Assembly: GCF_900112675.1 (NCBI RefSeq)
Contig: NZ_FOMQ01000024.1
Location: 1 to 36,431 of the forward strand
Length of the DNA stretch: 36,431 nucleotides
Source: Paracidovorax konjaci
Lineage (GTDB): Bacteria; Pseudomonadota; Gammaproteobacteria; Burkholderiales; Burkholderiaceae_C
Direction of reading: 5' to 3'
Under the pieces are notes generated by a model. The model had not been told where the DNA came from. It saw nothing but the letters and a program-made list of their open reading frames with translations, and did no database searches. Within the stretch, counting starts at the first letter, position 1; the number at the start of each line of letters is the position of its first letter. Below are positions 11,933 through 21,436 of this stretch, piece after piece. The translations under genes were made by a program, and so were the position numbers.

Positions 11933-12922
11933 ATGAGCACTCCAGAAGTCGTCCGCGAAGCGCAGTCCACCGTTGCCTATAACCCGCTCGCCAAGCAGAA
12001 GGCGGCCGCGAAGCTCTCGCGCATCCCGATCAAGGTCGAACAGGGTGAAGTGCTTAAGAAGCCAGAGTGGATCCGCGTCAAGGCGGGCTCGCCCACCACG
12101 CGCTTCTACGAGATCAAGGAAATCCTGCGCGAGCACAAGCTGCACACGGTGTGCGAAGAGGCCTCGTGCCCCAACATCGGCGAGTGCTTCGGCAAGGGCA
12201 CGGCCACGTTCATGATCATGGGCGACAAGTGCACGCGCCGCTGCCCGTTCTGCGACGTGGGCCACGGCCGCCCCGATCCGCTCGACAAGGACGAACCGCT
12301 CAACCTCGCGCGCACCATCGCCGCGCTCAAGCTCAAGTACGTGGTGATCACCAGTGTGGACCGCGACGATCTGCGCGACGGCGGCAGCGGGCATTTCGTG
12401 GAGTGCATCCAGAACATCCGCGCGCTGTCTCCCCAGACGCAGATCGAGATCCTCGTGCCCGACTTCCGGGGCCGCGACGACCGCGCGCTGGAGATCCTGA
12501 AGGCAGCGCCGCCCGATGTGATGAACCACAACCTGGAAACCGCGCCACGCCTCTACAAGGAAGCGCGCCCGGGCTCCGACTACCAGTTCAGCCTGAACCT
12601 GCTCAAGAAGTTCAAGGCACTGCATCCGCAGGTGCCGACCAAGAGCGGCATCATGGTTGGCCTCGGCGAAACCGACGAGGAGATCCTGCAGGTGATGCGC
12701 GACATGCGTGCGCACGACATCGACATGCTGACGATCGGCCAGTACCTCGCGCCGTCGAACAGCCACCTTCCCGTGCGCCGCTACGTGCATCCGGACACCT
12801 TCAAGATGTACGAGGAAGAAGCCTACAAGATGGGCTTCACCCACGCGGCCGTGGGCGCGATGGTGCGATCGAGTTACCACGCGGACCAGCAGGCACACGC
12901 TGCGGGCGTGCATACCGGCTGA
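11933..12922 (+). CDS. lipA: Lipoyl synthase (radical SAM)
   Basis: A 329-residue lipoyl synthase that inserts two sulfurs into the octanoyl chain. The auxiliary cluster ligands are C74, C79 and C85 ([12 protein letters not shown]). The radical SAM cluster is C100-TRR-C104-PF-C107. The C-terminal RSSYHAD motif that supplies the serine ligand of the auxiliary cluster is present. I chose the ATG at 11933, 14 bp after lipB; the frame is open far upstream inside lipB but that part is a shadow. Confidence 0.97.
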   Translation: MSTPEVVREAQSTVAYNPLAKQKAAAKLSRIPIKVEQGEVLKKPEWIRVKAGSPTTRFYEIKEILREHKLHTVCEEASCPNIGECFGKGTATFMIMGDKCTRRCPFCDVGHGRPDPLDKDEPLNLARTIAALKLKYVVITSVDRDDLRDGGSGHFVECIQNIRALSPQTQIEILVPDFRGRDDRALEILKAAPPDVMNHNLETAPRLYKEARPGSDYQFSLNLLKKFKALHPQVPTKSGIMVGLGETDEEILQVMRDMRAHDIDMLTIGQYLAPSNSHLPVRRYVHPDTFKMYEEEAYKMGFTHAAVGAMVRSSYHADQQAHAAGVHTG

Positions 12923-12990
12923 CCGGGGTTCCGCCACCCAGCCGCGCCCCCCACTGCGAGGCGCGCGGCCGATTCCGGCATTCAGAATGT

Positions 12991-13087
12991 CGGTAACAAA
13001 TGAATACGTCCGGAGTTGCGCACAGTAGGCTTCGGTGGTCGTCGTGCGTCCATTCCTTTTTCAGGCTGGACGGTGCGTTTGTTACCG
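12991..13087. promoter_or_regulatory. 10-bp inverted repeat in front of the collagen-like gene
   Basis: CGGTAACAAA at 12991-13000 recurs as its exact reverse complement TTTGTTACCG at 13078-13087, with 77 bp between. The second arm ends 43 bp before the ATG of the collagen-like gene. The arms could be two operator sites for a regulator that loops the promoter, or chance. No clear -35/-10 pair is visible between them. Confidence 0.35.
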
Positions 13088-13130
13088 CGTTTCCTGTGTC
13101 CGGGAGACGCTCCCTCGCGCGAGCCATCCC

Positions 13131-14354
13131 ATGAAAATCCGGTTTTCCCTTTTGCACGCGGCCATGGCCACGTCCTTGCTCGGTACGGCACCGTTGCTGC
13201 ATGCCGCCGACGTGCGGGTGACCGTGCCTCCCGGCGGCGCCTTCGCGGTGCGGAGCGCCAATGGCACCCAGGAAGTGCTGCGGGCCCAGGATGGCGGCAG
13301 TGTCCTGCTGCCGGCGGTGTCGTCGCAGCCCCCCGGCTCCAACGTCCTGTGCTTCGATAGCGCCACGGGCGCGTTGGGCCCTTGCGCCTCGGGGGTCGCG
13401 GTCGGGCCGGCAGGCGCGACGGGCGCCACGGGACCCGCAGGCGTCACAGGACCCGCAGGCGCCACGGGTGCAACGGGCACGACCGGCCTGGCAGGAGCGA
13501 CCGGAGCGACCGGAGCCACCGGAGCTGCGGGACCGACCGGCGCCACCGGCTCGACCGGCAGCCCGGGCGCGGCGGGACCAACCGGAGCGATGGGAACCAC
13601 GGGGCCGGCCGGCCCCACCGGGGCCACGGGCGCGACCGGCGCCGACGGCGCGACCGGGCCGGGCTTGGCCAACGGAACGGCCGGTGGACAGATCACCCTG
13701 ACCGCATCCACCGCTCCGTATGCGCCCCAGGTGCCCGTGACGCTGACCGGCGACGCCAGCCTCCAGAGCAATGGCACGCTGACCATCGGCACCGGTGCGA
13801 TCACCAGTTCCAAGATTGCCGACCTCAACGTCAACAACAACCATATCTCGGTCAACGCCATCACCACGAGCAAAGTGGCCAACGGCACCGTCACCGCCAG
13901 CAAGATGGCCGATCAGGCCATTTCAACGATCAAGCTGCTGGACGGTGCCGTGACGACCATCAAGCTCGCCGACGGTGCGGTCAGCGTAGCCAAGCTGCAG
14001 GGGGGCAACGGCGCCGCCGCGAACACCTATCTGCGAGCGGACGGTACCTGGGTTCAGCCCGGACAACTCGTGCAAGGAGGGGCGCTCTCATCCGGGACCA
14101 CCGTGCCCTCCACGCCGGCCGGAGGCGTGTTCTATTCAGCCACGGGAGGAAGTACGCTCACCCTGCCGGCGGCCAACGTGGCCGGGCAGACCCTGACCAT
14201 CATCACGTCGAACCCGGCAGGCGGGAATTCGGTGATCCTGCAGGCAGCCGGCAGCGACACGATCGTCTACAACGCAAGCACCGGCACGACGCTGCAGGGC
14301 GCGTACAAATACTCGCTGCTGAGCGACGGCAATGGCCGGTGGTTCGCGAACTGA
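13131..14354 (+). CDS. Exported collagen-like protein with tail-fibre-like C-terminal half
   Basis: A 407-residue predicted secreted or surface protein. A signal peptide covers about residues 1-26 ([20 protein letters not shown], cleavage after HAA). An N-terminal domain of about 65 residues has two cysteines (C74, C85). Residues 92-178 are 29 uninterrupted Gly-X-Y triplets, mostly GAT, GPA and GPT, which should form a collagen triple helix and make the protein a trimer. Residues 222-291 form seven degenerate ten-residue repeats of the type [11 protein letters not shown] segment [11 protein letters not shown] (298-308) and a beta-rich C-terminus follow, as in phage tail-fibre and other trimeric stalk proteins. 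The gene stands alone, 208 bp after lipA. A role in adhesion is inferred only; no anchor motif is visible. Confidence 0.85.
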   Translation: MKIRFSLLHAAMATSLLGTAPLLHAADVRVTVPPGGAFAVRSANGTQEVLRAQDGGSVLLPAVSSQPPGSNVLCFDSATGALGPCASGVAVGPAGATGATGPAGVTGPAGATGATGTTGLAGATGATGATGAAGPTGATGSTGSPGAAGPTGAMGTTGPAGPTGATGATGADGATGPGLANGTAGGQITLTASTAPYAPQVPVTLTGDASLQSNGTLTIGTGAITSSKIADLNVNNNHISVNAITTSKVANGTVTASKMADQAISTIKLLDGAVTTIKLADGAVSVAKLQGGNGAAANTYLRADGTWVQPGQLVQGGALSSGTTVPSTPAGGVFYSATGGSTLTLPAANVAGQTLTIITSNPAGGNSVILQAAGSDTIVYNASTGTTLQGAYKYSLLSDGNGRWFAN

Positions 14355-14395
14355 CGGGGTTCCGTCTCGATCCGTCACTAGGCGCCGGAGCGCGT

Positions 14396-14515
14396 TCAGC
14401 GCGGCGCTCCGCGCCGGCCTTTCCTGCGGCCGCACCAGCGCACGATGCACCATGCCACGGCCAGCGGCGCGAACAGCGCCAGGATGGCCAGGCAGGCGTG
14501 GCCCATCGCTGCCAT
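14396..14515 (-). CDS. Predicted 39-residue single-span membrane protein
   Basis: A small frame of 39 codons starting MAAMGHACLAILAL. It has one hydrophobic segment at about 5-27, followed by a strongly basic tail (CGRRKGRRGAPR), so the C-terminus should stay in the cytoplasm. The ATG is one base after the stop of the 126-residue gene (TGACATG), the same junction type seen between kdpF and kdpA, which suggests translational coupling. I do not recognise the family. It is too short for statistics alone, so its support comes from context, topology and spacing. Confidence 0.55.
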   Translation of the reverse strand: MAAMGHACLAILALFAPLAVAWCIVRWCGRRKGRRGAPR

Positions 14516-14516
14516 G

Positions 14517-14897
14517 TCAGGCGCGGGCACGCTGCACCCCGCACGACGTGGGCTCAGCCCCCCGGCCCTCCCGGGCCGCATGAAAAACGCGGTCCACGCG
14601 GCCGAACTCCGCCGTCGGCAGTGCGGCCATGATCCGGTCCATGCATTCGCCGACTTCGGCCTCCCGCAGGTGCAGATGCACCGTGCACAGGGGCCGCACC
14701 GCATCCACCGACAGGCTGTAGGTGCCCAGCAGATGCCCCAGCGCCGCGTGCAGCCGCTGCCGCACGCGCAGCGCCGGTTCCCGGACCATCACGACGGGAA
14801 GAACCACCCACGGCGAGGCGGAGCGGGCGCAAGACAGGGCCGAAGGCGCGACGGCAGAACGCTCGTCTTCCTGAAGAAAAATGCGGTGCAGCAGCAT
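14517..14897 (-). CDS. Unknown 126-residue protein behind kdpE
   Basis: A 126-residue protein with GC-rich third codon positions like its neighbours. Residues 30-110 alternate predicted strands and helices: the strand WVVLPVVMVRE, helix RVRQRLHAALGHLLG, strand PLCTVHLHLRE, helix VGECMDRIMAALP and a final strand FGRVDRVFH. This pattern fits a small beta-alpha-beta sandwich, possibly ACT- or ferredoxin-like. No catalytic motif is seen and I do not recognise a named family. AAGG lies about 10 bases before the ATG. The promoter region upstream carries KdpE-like half-sites, and the gene lies 131 bp after kdpE on the same strand. A link to potassium homeostasis is inferred from that context. Confidence 0.7.
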   Translation of the reverse strand: MLLHRIFLQEDERSAVAPSALSCARSASPWVVLPVVMVREPALRVRQRLHAALGHLLGTYSLSVDAVRPLCTVHLHLREAEVGECMDRIMAALPTAEFGRVDRVFHAAREGRGAEPTSCGVQRARA

Positions 14898-14958
14898 GTT
14901 CGATGGGCCTTGCGCAGGGCGGTATGCCAGGCGAAGCGCCGGTGATGAAGCGGACTCC

Positions 14959-14991
14959 AGTCTAGGAAGACGCCCGTCAAAAGTGCGTAAA
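14959..14991 (-). promoter_or_regulatory. Putative KdpE box and promoter of the 126/39-residue gene pair
   Basis: On the minus strand TTTACGC (14991-14985), a 4-base spacer ACTT and TTGACGG (14980-14974) form two half-sites at an 11-bp period. Nine bases further is TAGACT (14964-14959), a possible -10 box. The layout and the core ACTTTTKACGGGCG match the kdp promoter at 23483-23547. The absence of a good -35 hexamer fits a promoter that needs an OmpR-type activator overlapping the -35 region. Confidence 0.6.
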
Positions 14992-15028
14992 AAAGCCGGT
15001 GCGGCGCATCAACCGCGCGTCAACGCGC

Positions 15029-15733
15029 TCACAGGGAAAGCCGGTAGCCCACGCCGGTCTCGGTGAGCAGGTGGCGCGGCTGCGCGGGGTCCGCTTCGAG
15101 CTTCTGGCGCAGATGACCCATGTAGATGCGCAGATAGTGGCTCTGGTCTGAGCGCGCGGGCCCCCACACCTCGCGCAGCAACTGGCGCTGGGTGATCACG
15201 CGCCCCGCGTTGGCCACCAGGACGGTGAGCATGCGGTATTCGGTGGGCGTGAGGTGCACGACGGCGCCGCCGCGCCGTACCAACCGCGCGGCGCGGTCCA
15301 CCTCGATATCGCCGAAGCGGAACAGAGGCTCCGCCGATTCGGGCTGCAGGCCCTGCCCCATCGCGGGCCGTGGCCGCCGCAGGTTGGCGCGCACCCGCGC
15401 CAGCAGCTCGCCCATGCCGAAGGGTTTGGTGAGGTAGTCATCGGCCCCCGCATCGAGCGCGGCGATCTTGTCGGCTTCGTCGGTGCGCGCGGAGAGCACG
15501 ATGACCGGCACGGCCGACCAGTTGCGGACATCGCGCAGCAGCGCCAGCCCATCGCCGTCGGGCAGGCCGAGGTCGAGCACCAGCAGGTCGGGTTGCCGCG
15601 TGCCGGCGGCCGAGAGCCCCTCGCGCAGCGTGGCGGCCTCGTGCACCTGCCAGCCCTCGTCCTCCAGCGCTCCACGGACGAAGCGGCGGATCTGGGGCTC
15701 GTCCTCGACAACGATCGCGGTGCGCAGGTTCAT
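15029..15733 (-). CDS. kdpE: Potassium-limitation response regulator
   Basis: A 234-residue OmpR/PhoB-family response regulator that activates kdp transcription when phosphorylated by KdpD. The receiver domain has the acidic pair E10-D11, phosphoacceptor D54 in LLVLDLGLPDGDG, S81 and K103. The winged-helix DNA-binding domain covers about 135-234 and ends in TGVGYRLSL. Its ATG overlaps the kdpD stop (ATGA), so the two are translated together. Confidence 0.96.
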   Translation of the reverse strand: MNLRTAIVVEDEPQIRRFVRGALEDEGWQVHEAATLREGLSAAGTRQPDLLVLDLGLPDGDGLALLRDVRNWSAVPVIVLSARTDEADKIAALDAGADDYLTKPFGMGELLARVRANLRRPRPAMGQGLQPESAEPLFRFGDIEVDRAARLVRRGGAVVHLTPTEYRMLTVLVANAGRVITQRQLLREVWGPARSDQSHYLRIYMGHLRQKLEADPAQPRHLLTETGVGYRLSL

Positions 15734-18546
15734 GGCGGTGAAGGCAGGTCGGATGGTTGGCGCGTCGGGTCTGGCAGCGCGGGTTCGGGCGGATCGGCCG
15801 CCTCGGGCACGGGGGGCGGCTCGCGCCGCGGCAGCGTGACGGTGAATTCTGCGCCCGGCCCGAGGGGTACGCCACCCGCGGCGATGTCGCCGCCGTGCGC
15901 CAGCACCACGGCCTTGCAGATGGCCAGCCCCAGGCCCACGCCCGGCGTGGCGGATTCGGCCTGCCCGCGCGTGAACTTGTCGAACAGCGTCTGCTCCTGC
16001 CCGCGCAATGCCGCCGGCAGGCCGGGGCCGTGGTCCCGCACACGGATCTGCAGGGTGCCCGGCAAAGCCTCGGCTGCGATGTCGATGGGCGGTGCGCCGT
16101 ACTTGGCGGCGTTTTCCAGCAGATTGACCAGCACGCGCTCGATCAGCACCGCATCGAACTCCACCAGGGGCAGGTCCAGCGGCAGCGATGTGCGCACTTC
16201 GAGCGTCCCCAGCGCGGGCCGCGCCGCGCGGATGGCCGAGCCCACGACCTCCTCCACGGACTGCCAGTCACGGCGCAGGCTCACGTGCCCCCCCGACAGG
16301 CCGCTTTCGAGCCGTGCCATGTCCAGCAGGTTGCTGACCAGGGCGTGCAGTTGGTGCGCCTGCTGCACGATGCTGCGCGAGGCGGCCTGCAGCGCTTCGC
16401 CGGGTTGCGCGGGCAGGGACTCGGCGAGGGCGATGAGCGCGGTGAGCGGCGTGCGCACATCGTGCGATATCGCGCCCAGCAGGGCGTTGCGCAGGCGCTC
16501 GGACTCCATGTCGACGACGGCGCGCTGCGCCACGTCCACGTAGTGCACGCGCTCCAGGGCGATGGCGATCTGGCGCGCCAGGGTGTCGAGCTGCCGTGCC
16601 TGTTCGGGAATGAGGAGCCAGCGCGGCCGCGCGGGCGCGAGCGCCAGCACGCCGCGCACGCGCATCGGCGCCGTGAGGGGCACGTAACGCCAGCTCTGCG
16701 CGGCCAGCGTGGCCGTTCCCAGCCCGGCGCTCTGCCCGTGGCGCAGCGTCCAGTCGGCCACGCTCGCATCGAAGCCGGCCGGGGCCTGCGCGGGCAGCAC
16801 GAGGCGGTCGCCTTCATCGAGCGGCAGCACCAGGGCATGCCCGCCGAAATGTTGCTGCACCGCCGCCGTGCCGATGTCCACGATCTGCGCCGCCTCCAGT
16901 GCCGCAGAGAGTTCACGCGTCAGCTCGAACAGCGAGCGCGTTCGCTGCTCCCGTCCAGCCGACACGCCGGCGGAAAACCGCAGGCCCGCCGTGAGCTGCC
17001 CGACCAGCAGCCCCACGCCCAGCATCACGGAGAAGGTGACGAGGTACTGCACGTCGCTCACCGCGAACGAGAGGCGCGGCGAGACGAAAACGAAATCGAA
17101 GGCCGCCACGTTGAGCAGTGCGGCCAGCGCGGCGGGGCCGCGCCCGAAGCGCATGGCCACACCGACCACGCCCAGCAGGTAGAGCATGACGATGTTGGTC
17201 AGCTCCAGCACGCCGGACAGCGGAAGCGCCATGAGCGTGACCGCCACGCTCGATGCCGCCGCCGCGCCGTAGCCGGGCCAGCGGGCGGCATGGCGTTCGT
17301 CGCCGTCATTCGCCGCCGCAGGCGTCGCCGGGGCCGTGTCCGCCGCCTGCCGCCAGGGGGATGCGGCCAGGCGTCGGCTGCTGCCGGGCTCCCCTGCTTC
17401 CACGATGTCCAGGGCTGGCGCGGCGGTGCCGATGGCCTGCGCCATCCCGGGCACGGGCCACCACCAGCGTCCCCGGCCTGCACGCGGGCGGGCACGCCCG
17501 ACCACCAGGGTGGCGCAATTGAGCTGGCGCGCGTGTTCCGCGAGCGCGGCCGCCACCGCGCCGCCGGTGAGCACGGCCGTCTCCGCGCCCAGGCTCTCGG
17601 CCAGTTGCAGCACGGCGAGCACGCGGTCGCGCTGCGGCGCGGGCAGCCGCTGCAGCCGCGGCGTCTCGACATAGGCCGCATGCCAGCGCACATTGAGCTG
17701 GCCGGCCAGGCGCGCGGCCGTGCGCACCGTGTGGGCCGCGTCTTCGTGCGGCCCCACGCAGGCCAGCAGCGCACCGGAGGTGTTCCACGCAGGCGGCACG
17801 CCATGTCCGCCGCCGGACTGCTCCACGCGCCAGCCGCGCACGTCGTCTTCCACGTGTTCGGCGGTGCGCCGCAGGGCGATCTCGCGCAGCGCGATGAGGT
17901 TGCCCTTGCGGAAGAAATTCTGCGCCGCGCGCTCGGCCTGCTGCGGCACGTAGACCTTGCCCGCGGCCAGGCGTGCGGCCAGTTCGTCGGGCGTGGCATC
18001 GACCAGCACGACCTCGTCGGCCTCGTCCAGCACCGTGTCGGGCACGGTCTCGTGCACGCGCACGCCGGTGATGGCGCCCACGGTGCCGTTCAGGCTCTCC
18101 AGGTGCTGCACGTTGAGCGCGGTCCAGACCTCGATGCCCGAAGCCACCAGCTCGTGCACGTCCTGCCAGCGCTTGGCGTGGCGCGATCCCGGCGCGTTGG
18201 AGTGGGCCAGTTCGTCCACGAGCAGCACCGCGGGGCGCCGCTGGAGGGCCGCGTCCAGGTCGAACTCGGGGCGCGCCCGCCCGCGGTGCTCCAGACTGCG
18301 CCGCGGCAGCACCGGCAGGCCTTCGAGCAAGGCGGCGGTCTCCGCACGGCCATGGGTTTCCACCACGCCGACGAGCACGTCGCGCCCGGCCTGCCGCTCG
18401 CGCTGCGCGGCGCCCAGCATGGACCACGTCTTGCCCACGCCCGCATTGGCACCGAAATAGATGCGCAGCTTGCCGCGCTGCACGCGCTGCTCCTCGGCGC
18501 GCATCTGCGCGATGAGGGCATCGGGATCGGGTCGGGTGTCGGGCAT
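15730..18546 (-). CDS. kdpD: Potassium/turgor sensor histidine kinase
   Basis: A 938-residue KdpD. The N-terminal KdpD domain has the Walker A motif GANAGVGKT (32-40) and DELAHSN (111-117). It is followed by a universal-stress-protein-like domain around 245-370, four membrane helices (DUF4118) around 420-510, a GAF-like domain, and the kinase core with phosphoacceptor H695 in ISHDVRTPL and a C-terminal HATPase domain with GLGLAICKAV. A GTG 36 bases upstream (18582) is an alternative start; MPDTRPDPDALIAQM matches the usual N-terminus better. Neither start has a strong ribosome-binding site. kdpC ends 58 bp upstream and kdpE overlaps the stop codon. Confidence 0.95.
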   Translation of the reverse strand: MPDTRPDPDALIAQMRAEEQRVQRGKLRIYFGANAGVGKTWSMLGAAQRERQAGRDVLVGVVETHGRAETAALLEGLPVLPRRSLEHRGRARPEFDLDAALQRRPAVLLVDELAHSNAPGSRHAKRWQDVHELVASGIEVWTALNVQHLESLNGTVGAITGVRVHETVPDTVLDEADEVVLVDATPDELAARLAAGKVYVPQQAERAAQNFFRKGNLIALREIALRRTAEHVEDDVRGWRVEQSGGGHGVPPAWNTSGALLACVGPHEDAAHTVRTAARLAGQLNVRWHAAYVETPRLQRLPAPQRDRVLAVLQLAESLGAETAVLTGGAVAAALAEHARQLNCATLVVGRARPRAGRGRWWWPVPGMAQAIGTAAPALDIVEAGEPGSSRRLAASPWRQAADTAPATPAAANDGDERHAARWPGYGAAAASSVAVTLMALPLSGVLELTNIVMLYLLGVVGVAMRFGRGPAALAALLNVAAFDFVFVSPRLSFAVSDVQYLVTFSVMLGVGLLVGQLTAGLRFSAGVSAGREQRTRSLFELTRELSAALEAAQIVDIGTAAVQQHFGGHALVLPLDEGDRLVLPAQAPAGFDASVADWTLRHGQSAGLGTATLAAQSWRYVPLTAPMRVRGVLALAPARPRWLLIPEQARQLDTLARQIAIALERVHYVDVAQRAVVDMESERLRNALLGAISHDVRTPLTALIALAESLPAQPGEALQAASRSIVQQAHQLHALVSNLLDMARLESGLSGGHVSLRRDWQSVEEVVGSAIRAARPALGTLEVRTSLPLDLPLVEFDAVLIERVLVNLLENAAKYGAPPIDIAAEALPGTLQIRVRDHGPGLPAALRGQEQTLFDKFTRGQAESATPGVGLGLAICKAVVLAHGGDIAAGGVPLGPGAEFTVTLPRREPPPVPEAADPPEPALPDPTRQPSDLPSPP

Positions 18547-18604
18547 GCGGTGGCGTTCGGGCGTCAGGGTGGCGGGGCACACGGCGCCCCGCAGTCTCGC
18601 GGAT

Positions 18605-19261
18605 TCAGCGCAGCGCGTCGAGCGCGAGATTGAGGGCCAGCACGTTCACGCCGGCATCGCCCAGCCAGGCGACGGCGGGCGCCTCGGTGTGCTCGCGCAC
18701 CAGGGCCTCCACGCGCTCGGGCGGCAGGCCCCGCGCGCGCGCCACGCGGGCGGTCTGGTACCGCGCGGCCGCCGGGCTGATGTGCGGGTCGAGCCCGCTG
18801 GCCGAGGCCGTGACGAGGTCCACCGGCACGGGCGCGGTGTTGCCCGGGTCGGCGTCCCGCAGTGCCGCCACGCGCGCTTTGACGGCATCGGCCAGCGCAG
18901 GATTGAGGGGCCCGAGGTTCGATCCCCCCGAGGCGCCCGCGTTGTAGGGCATGGGCGCGGTAGCCGAGGGGCGGCCCCAGAAATGTCCGGGGTCGGTGAA
19001 GTTCTGCCCGATCAGCGCGGAGCCGACCGCGTGGCCGGCCCGGTCGTGCAGCAGGCTGCCTGCCGCCTGGTGCGGAAAGGCCGCCTGCGCCACGCCGGTG
19101 ACGGCGAGCGGATAGAGCACGCCGGTGACCAGCGACAGGACCACGAAGAGCGACAGGGCCGGCCGCAGCAGCGGGCCACGGGCCGCGGCAGGCGCACCGC
19201 CGTCCGGCGCGGTGGAGGAAGCAGGCGATGCCGCGATGGCGTCGGGGAGGGAGGTCGTCAT
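18605..19261 (-). CDS. kdpC: K+-transporting P-type ATPase, KdpC subunit
   Basis: A 218-residue KdpC, the single-span subunit of the KdpFABC pump. One membrane helix lies at about 33-55 ([21 protein letters not shown]). The conserved periplasmic segment includes [18 protein letters not shown] and the C-terminal [14 protein letters not shown] signature. The N-terminal 30 residues are an Ala/Ser/Pro-rich extension compared with E. coli. The ATG at 19261 fits; a longer frame to 19402 runs through the kdpB 3' end and is a shadow. Confidence 0.96.
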   Translation of the reverse strand: MTTSLPDAIAASPASSTAPDGGAPAAARGPLLRPALSLFVVLSLVTGVLYPLAVTGVAQAAFPHQAAGSLLHDRAGHAVGSALIGQNFTDPGHFWGRPSATAPMPYNAGASGGSNLGPLNPALADAVKARVAALRDADPGNTAPVPVDLVTASASGLDPHISPAAARYQTARVARARGLPPERVEALVREHTEAPAVAWLGDAGVNVLALNLALDALR

Positions 19262-19286
19262 GGAATGTCCTTTCACGAAGCCGGGC

Positions 19287-21419
19287 TCAGACGAGGCCCA
19301 CGGCCACGAGCGCCCAGTCGATGAGCTTGATGCCGATGAACGGCACGATGAGGCCGCCCATGCCGTAGATGGCGAGGTTGCGGCGCAGCAGGGCCGCGGC
19401 ACCCACCGGGCGGTAGCGCACGCCCTGCAGCGCCAGCGGAATCAGGAAGACGATGATCAGCGCGTTGAAGATCACCGCCGAGAGGATGGCCGAGGACGGA
19501 CTGGCCAGCCCCATCACGTTCAGCGCCCCGAGCTGCGGGTAGGTGGACACGAACATCGCCGGGATGATGGCGAAGTACTTGGCCACGTCGTTCGCGATCG
19601 AGAAAGTGGTGAGCGAGCCGCGCGTCATGAGCAGCGCCTTGCCCGTTTCCACCACCTCCAGCAGCTTGGTGGGGTTGGAATCCAGGTCCACCATGTTGCC
19701 GGCCTCCTTCGCGGCCTGCGTGCCGCTGCCCATGGCCACCGCCACGTCGGCCTGGGCCAGCGCGGGCGCATCGTTGGTGCCGTCGCCCGTCATGGCGACG
19801 AGGCGGCCTTCGGACTGGTAGCGGCGGATCAGGGCCAGCTTGTCCTCGGGGGTGGCCTCGGCCAGGAAGTCGTCCACGCCCGCTTCGGCCGCGATGGCCG
19901 CCGCGGTGAGCTTGTTGTCGCCCGTGATCATCACCGTCTTGATGCCCATGCGCCGCAGCTCGGCGAACCGCGCCTGGATGCCGGCCTTGACGATGTCCTT
20001 GAGTTCCACCACGCCGAGCACACGCGCGCCCTCGGCGACGGCCAGCGGCGTGCTGCCCCGCCGGGCCACGTCGTCGGCCGCGCGCGCCACTTCCTGCGGC
20101 AGCGCGCCGCCCAGCGCCTGCACATGCCGGGCCAGGGCCTGCACCGCGCCCTTGCGCAGCGCCACCGACGCAGCGGTGCCGCGGGCGGGCAGATCCACGC
20201 CGCTCATGCGCGTCTGCGCCGTGAAGGGCACCAGCACCACGCCCCCGGCGGCATCGGCCTCCGCCTCGATGCCTTCGCGCCGCGCCAGTTCCACGATGCT
20301 GCGGCCCTCGGGCGTCTCGTCGGCCAGCGAGGCCATCAGTGCCGCCCGCGCGAGGTGCGCCCGCGACACGCCGGGCGCGGGCAGGAAAGTGCTCGCCTGC
20401 CGGTTGCCGTGCGTGATGGTGCCGGTCTTGTCGAGCATCAGCACATCCACGTCGCCCGCGGCCTCGACGGCGCGGCCCGAGGTCGCGATCACATTGGCTT
20501 GCATCATGCGGCTCATGCCCGCCACGCCCACGGCCGAGAGCAGGCCGCCGATGGTGGTGGGGATGAGGCACACCAGCAGCGCGATGAGCGCGGTCAGCGA
20601 CACCACGGTGCCCGAGCCCGACGCCGACACGCTGAAGATCGAGAACGGCAGCAGCGTCACCGTCACCACGAGGAACACGATCGTGAGCGCCACCAGCAGG
20701 ATGGTGAGCGCCACCTCGTTGGGCGTCTTCTGGCGCTTGGCGGCCTCCACCATGCCGATCATGCGGTCGAGGAACGATTCGCCCGGGTTCACGCTGATGC
20801 GCACCACCAGCCAGTCGGAGAGCACGCGCGTGCCTCCGGTCACGGCCGAGAAATCCCCGCCGGACTCGCGCACCACGGGCGCGGATTCGCCGGTGATCGC
20901 GCTCTCGTCCACCGAGGCCATGCCTTCGATGACCTCGCCGTCGAGCGGGATCACGTCGCCGGCATCGACCTGGACCACATCACCACGGCGCAGGTTGGCC
21001 GCCTGTTCCGGCAGGAAGCGTGCGCCGTGGCGCGGCTCGGAGAGCTTCTTGGCCCAGGTGTCCTTGCGCAGGCCCCGCAGCGATGCGGCCTGCGCCTTGC
21101 TGCGGCCTTCGGCCAGCGCTTCGGCGAAGTTGGCGAACAGCACCGTGAACCACAGCCATACCGCCACGGCCAGGATGAAGGCCGGCCGCATCCCCATGTC
21201 CTGCGCCGCCGTGAGCGCCTGCAGCCACAGCAGCGTGGTGAAGAGGCTGCCGATGAAGACGATGAACATCACCGGGTTGCGCCATTGCACGCGCGGATCC
21301 AGCTTGGCGAAGGCCTGCCAGAGCGCAGGGCGCACGAGCGCGGCATCGAGCAGCGTGAGGGCTCGGGGGCGGGCCTGGGGGGTGGCGGTTGCCGTTGTCG
21401 TTGTCGTGGGTGTCGTCAT
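19287..21419 (-). CDS. kdpB: K+-transporting P-type ATPase, catalytic KdpB subunit
   Basis: A 710-residue P-type ATPase subunit that hydrolyses ATP to drive potassium uptake. The phosphorylated aspartate is D330 in [10 protein letters not shown]. The actuator loop TGES is at 176-179; its serine corresponds to the residue whose phosphorylation inhibits the E. coli pump. The hinge motif [15 protein letters not shown] is at 544-558. The N-terminus has a threonine-rich stretch (TTTTTATAT). The ATG at 21419 has AAGGAG upstream; the open frame further upstream lies inside kdpA. Confidence 0.97.
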   Translation of the reverse strand: MTTPTTTTTATATPQARPRALTLLDAALVRPALWQAFAKLDPRVQWRNPVMFIVFIGSLFTTLLWLQALTAAQDMGMRPAFILAVAVWLWFTVLFANFAEALAEGRSKAQAASLRGLRKDTWAKKLSEPRHGARFLPEQAANLRRGDVVQVDAGDVIPLDGEVIEGMASVDESAITGESAPVVRESGGDFSAVTGGTRVLSDWLVVRISVNPGESFLDRMIGMVEAAKRQKTPNEVALTILLVALTIVFLVVTVTLLPFSIFSVSASGSGTVVSLTALIALLVCLIPTTIGGLLSAVGVAGMSRMMQANVIATSGRAVEAAGDVDVLMLDKTGTITHGNRQASTFLPAPGVSRAHLARAALMASLADETPEGRSIVELARREGIEAEADAAGGVVLVPFTAQTRMSGVDLPARGTAASVALRKGAVQALARHVQALGGALPQEVARAADDVARRGSTPLAVAEGARVLGVVELKDIVKAGIQARFAELRRMGIKTVMITGDNKLTAAAIAAEAGVDDFLAEATPEDKLALIRRYQSEGRLVAMTGDGTNDAPALAQADVAVAMGSGTQAAKEAGNMVDLDSNPTKLLEVVETGKALLMTRGSLTTFSIANDVAKYFAIIPAMFVSTYPQLGALNVMGLASPSSAILSAVIFNALIIVFLIPLALQGVRYRPVGAAALLRRNLAIYGMGGLIVPFIGIKLIDWALVAVGLV

Positions 21420-21436
21420 GTCGTTCTCCTTGCCGG

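Noticed and set aside
12941-12969. GC-rich inverted repeat after lipA as a terminator
   Set aside because: The stem needs a bulge and there is no T-run behind it on the plus strand.
13382-13720. Repetitive DNA in the collagen-like gene as a CRISPR or tandem repeat locus
   Set aside because: The 9-base periodicity is explained by Gly-X-Y codons in one continuous reading frame; there are no spacers.
15757-18633. Plus-strand open frame of 958 codons opposite kdpD
   Set aside because: It is an antisense shadow of kdpD created by high third-position GC; no domain is recognisable.
19262-19402. N-terminal extension of kdpC
   Set aside because: The extension lies inside the kdpB 3' end in another frame, and the ATG at 19261 gives a family-like protein.
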